A stretch of 5,507 nucleotides of DNA, from NCBI GenBank assembly GCA_021834865.1, contig JAKBRD010000048.1:1-5507 (forward strand). Reading direction: 5' to 3'. The stretch comes from Microcaldota archaeon. GTDB taxonomy: Archaea; Micrarchaeota; Micrarchaeia; Micrarchaeales; Micrarchaeaceae. Below, one piece after another: positions 5,471 through 5,507 of the stretch. The notes beneath the pieces were generated by a model that saw only the letters and a list, made by a program, of their open reading frames with translations, was not told the origin of the DNA and did no database searches. The translations under genes were made by a program, and so were the position numbers. Position 1 is the first letter of the stretch. Each line of letters begins with the position of its first letter.

Positions 5471-5507
5471 CGACGGTTGCCTCCTGTAGTTGAGGTCTTA
5501 CAACGTC
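5436..5507 (-). CDS. tnpB: TnpB RNA-guided endonuclease, C-terminal tail (partial)
   Basis: The minus-strand frame from 5507 to the TGA at 5438-5436 encodes 23 residues including QEATVVESGTIRGGSR. Tails of this kind, after the last RuvC-like motif and zinc finger, are typical of TnpB proteins, and the position just upstream of the right-end hairpin fits. TnpB is the transposon-encoded relative of Cas12 that cuts DNA guided by an RNA made from the element's own right end. No catalytic residue is inside the window, so I cannot tell whether the gene is intact. The call rests mainly on the adjacent transposon end and the frame being open to the window edge. Confidence 0.6.
   Translation of the reverse strand, partial: DVVRPQLQEATVVESGTIRGGSR

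Larger units (their letters stand above)
5381..5507 (-). mobile_element. Right end of an IS200/IS605-type TnpB element (partial)
   Basis: On the minus strand the segment ends GGAAGCC, hairpin, GGGAGGATGTCAC. This is a right-end pattern I recognise downstream of many tnpB genes in archaea and bacteria. The element's tnpB enters from beyond base 5507 and stops at 5436. The outer boundary is placed at or within a few bases of 5381. The left end, any tnpA and the target motif beside the left end are outside the window. Such elements make no target duplication, so none is expected. Confidence 0.75.

Noticed and set aside
1..5507. CRISPR array
   Set aside because: No regularly spaced direct repeats are present on any scale I could read.

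Overview
The window reads as archaeal chromosome. The evidence is the short AGGTG/GGTG ribosome-binding sites ahead of some genes, AT-rich TATA-like boxes about 25 bases before several starts, leaderless-looking starts, heavy ATA/AGG/AGA codon use, and a UPF0200-type P-loop kinase, a family typical of archaea. Moderate GC, small intergenic gaps and the gene mix would suit a DPANN archaeon such as a Micrarchaeota/ARMAN-like lineage or a Thermoplasmata-like acidophile. That placement is inference, and no rRNA is present to settle it.

Layout. Bases 1-90 hold a probable tail of an upstream gene and the promoter of a malic enzyme (91-1368, +). Convergent with it, stop codon touching stop codon, is a small zinc-ribbon membrane protein (1369-1812, -). 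It diverges across a 15-base gap from a UPF0200-type P-loop kinase (1828-2409, +). A 47-base convergent gap follows. Then comes a two-gene minus-strand operon: an agmatinase-type ureohydrolase (3965-3084) followed by a histidine phosphatase (3074-2457). A 212-base divergent promoter region separates it from a PH-like-domain protein of unknown function (4178-5401, +). The last 127 bases are the right end of an IS200/IS605-type TnpB element whose tnpB gene runs in from beyond the window on the minus strand.

The first 5.3 kb is mostly ordinary metabolism: malate to pyruvate, agmatine/polyamine or arginine-type urea release, and phosphate transfer or removal. The part worth a second look is the right edge. 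The transposon end has landed inside the 3' end of the PH-domain gene, so the last six codons and the stop of that gene are transposon sequence. The same transposon end carries a folded segment on the minus strand, with a GU-containing hairpin and a possible pseudoknot. It looks like the scaffold of a TnpB guide RNA (omega RNA/reRNA), whose guide would be copied from the PH-domain gene itself.
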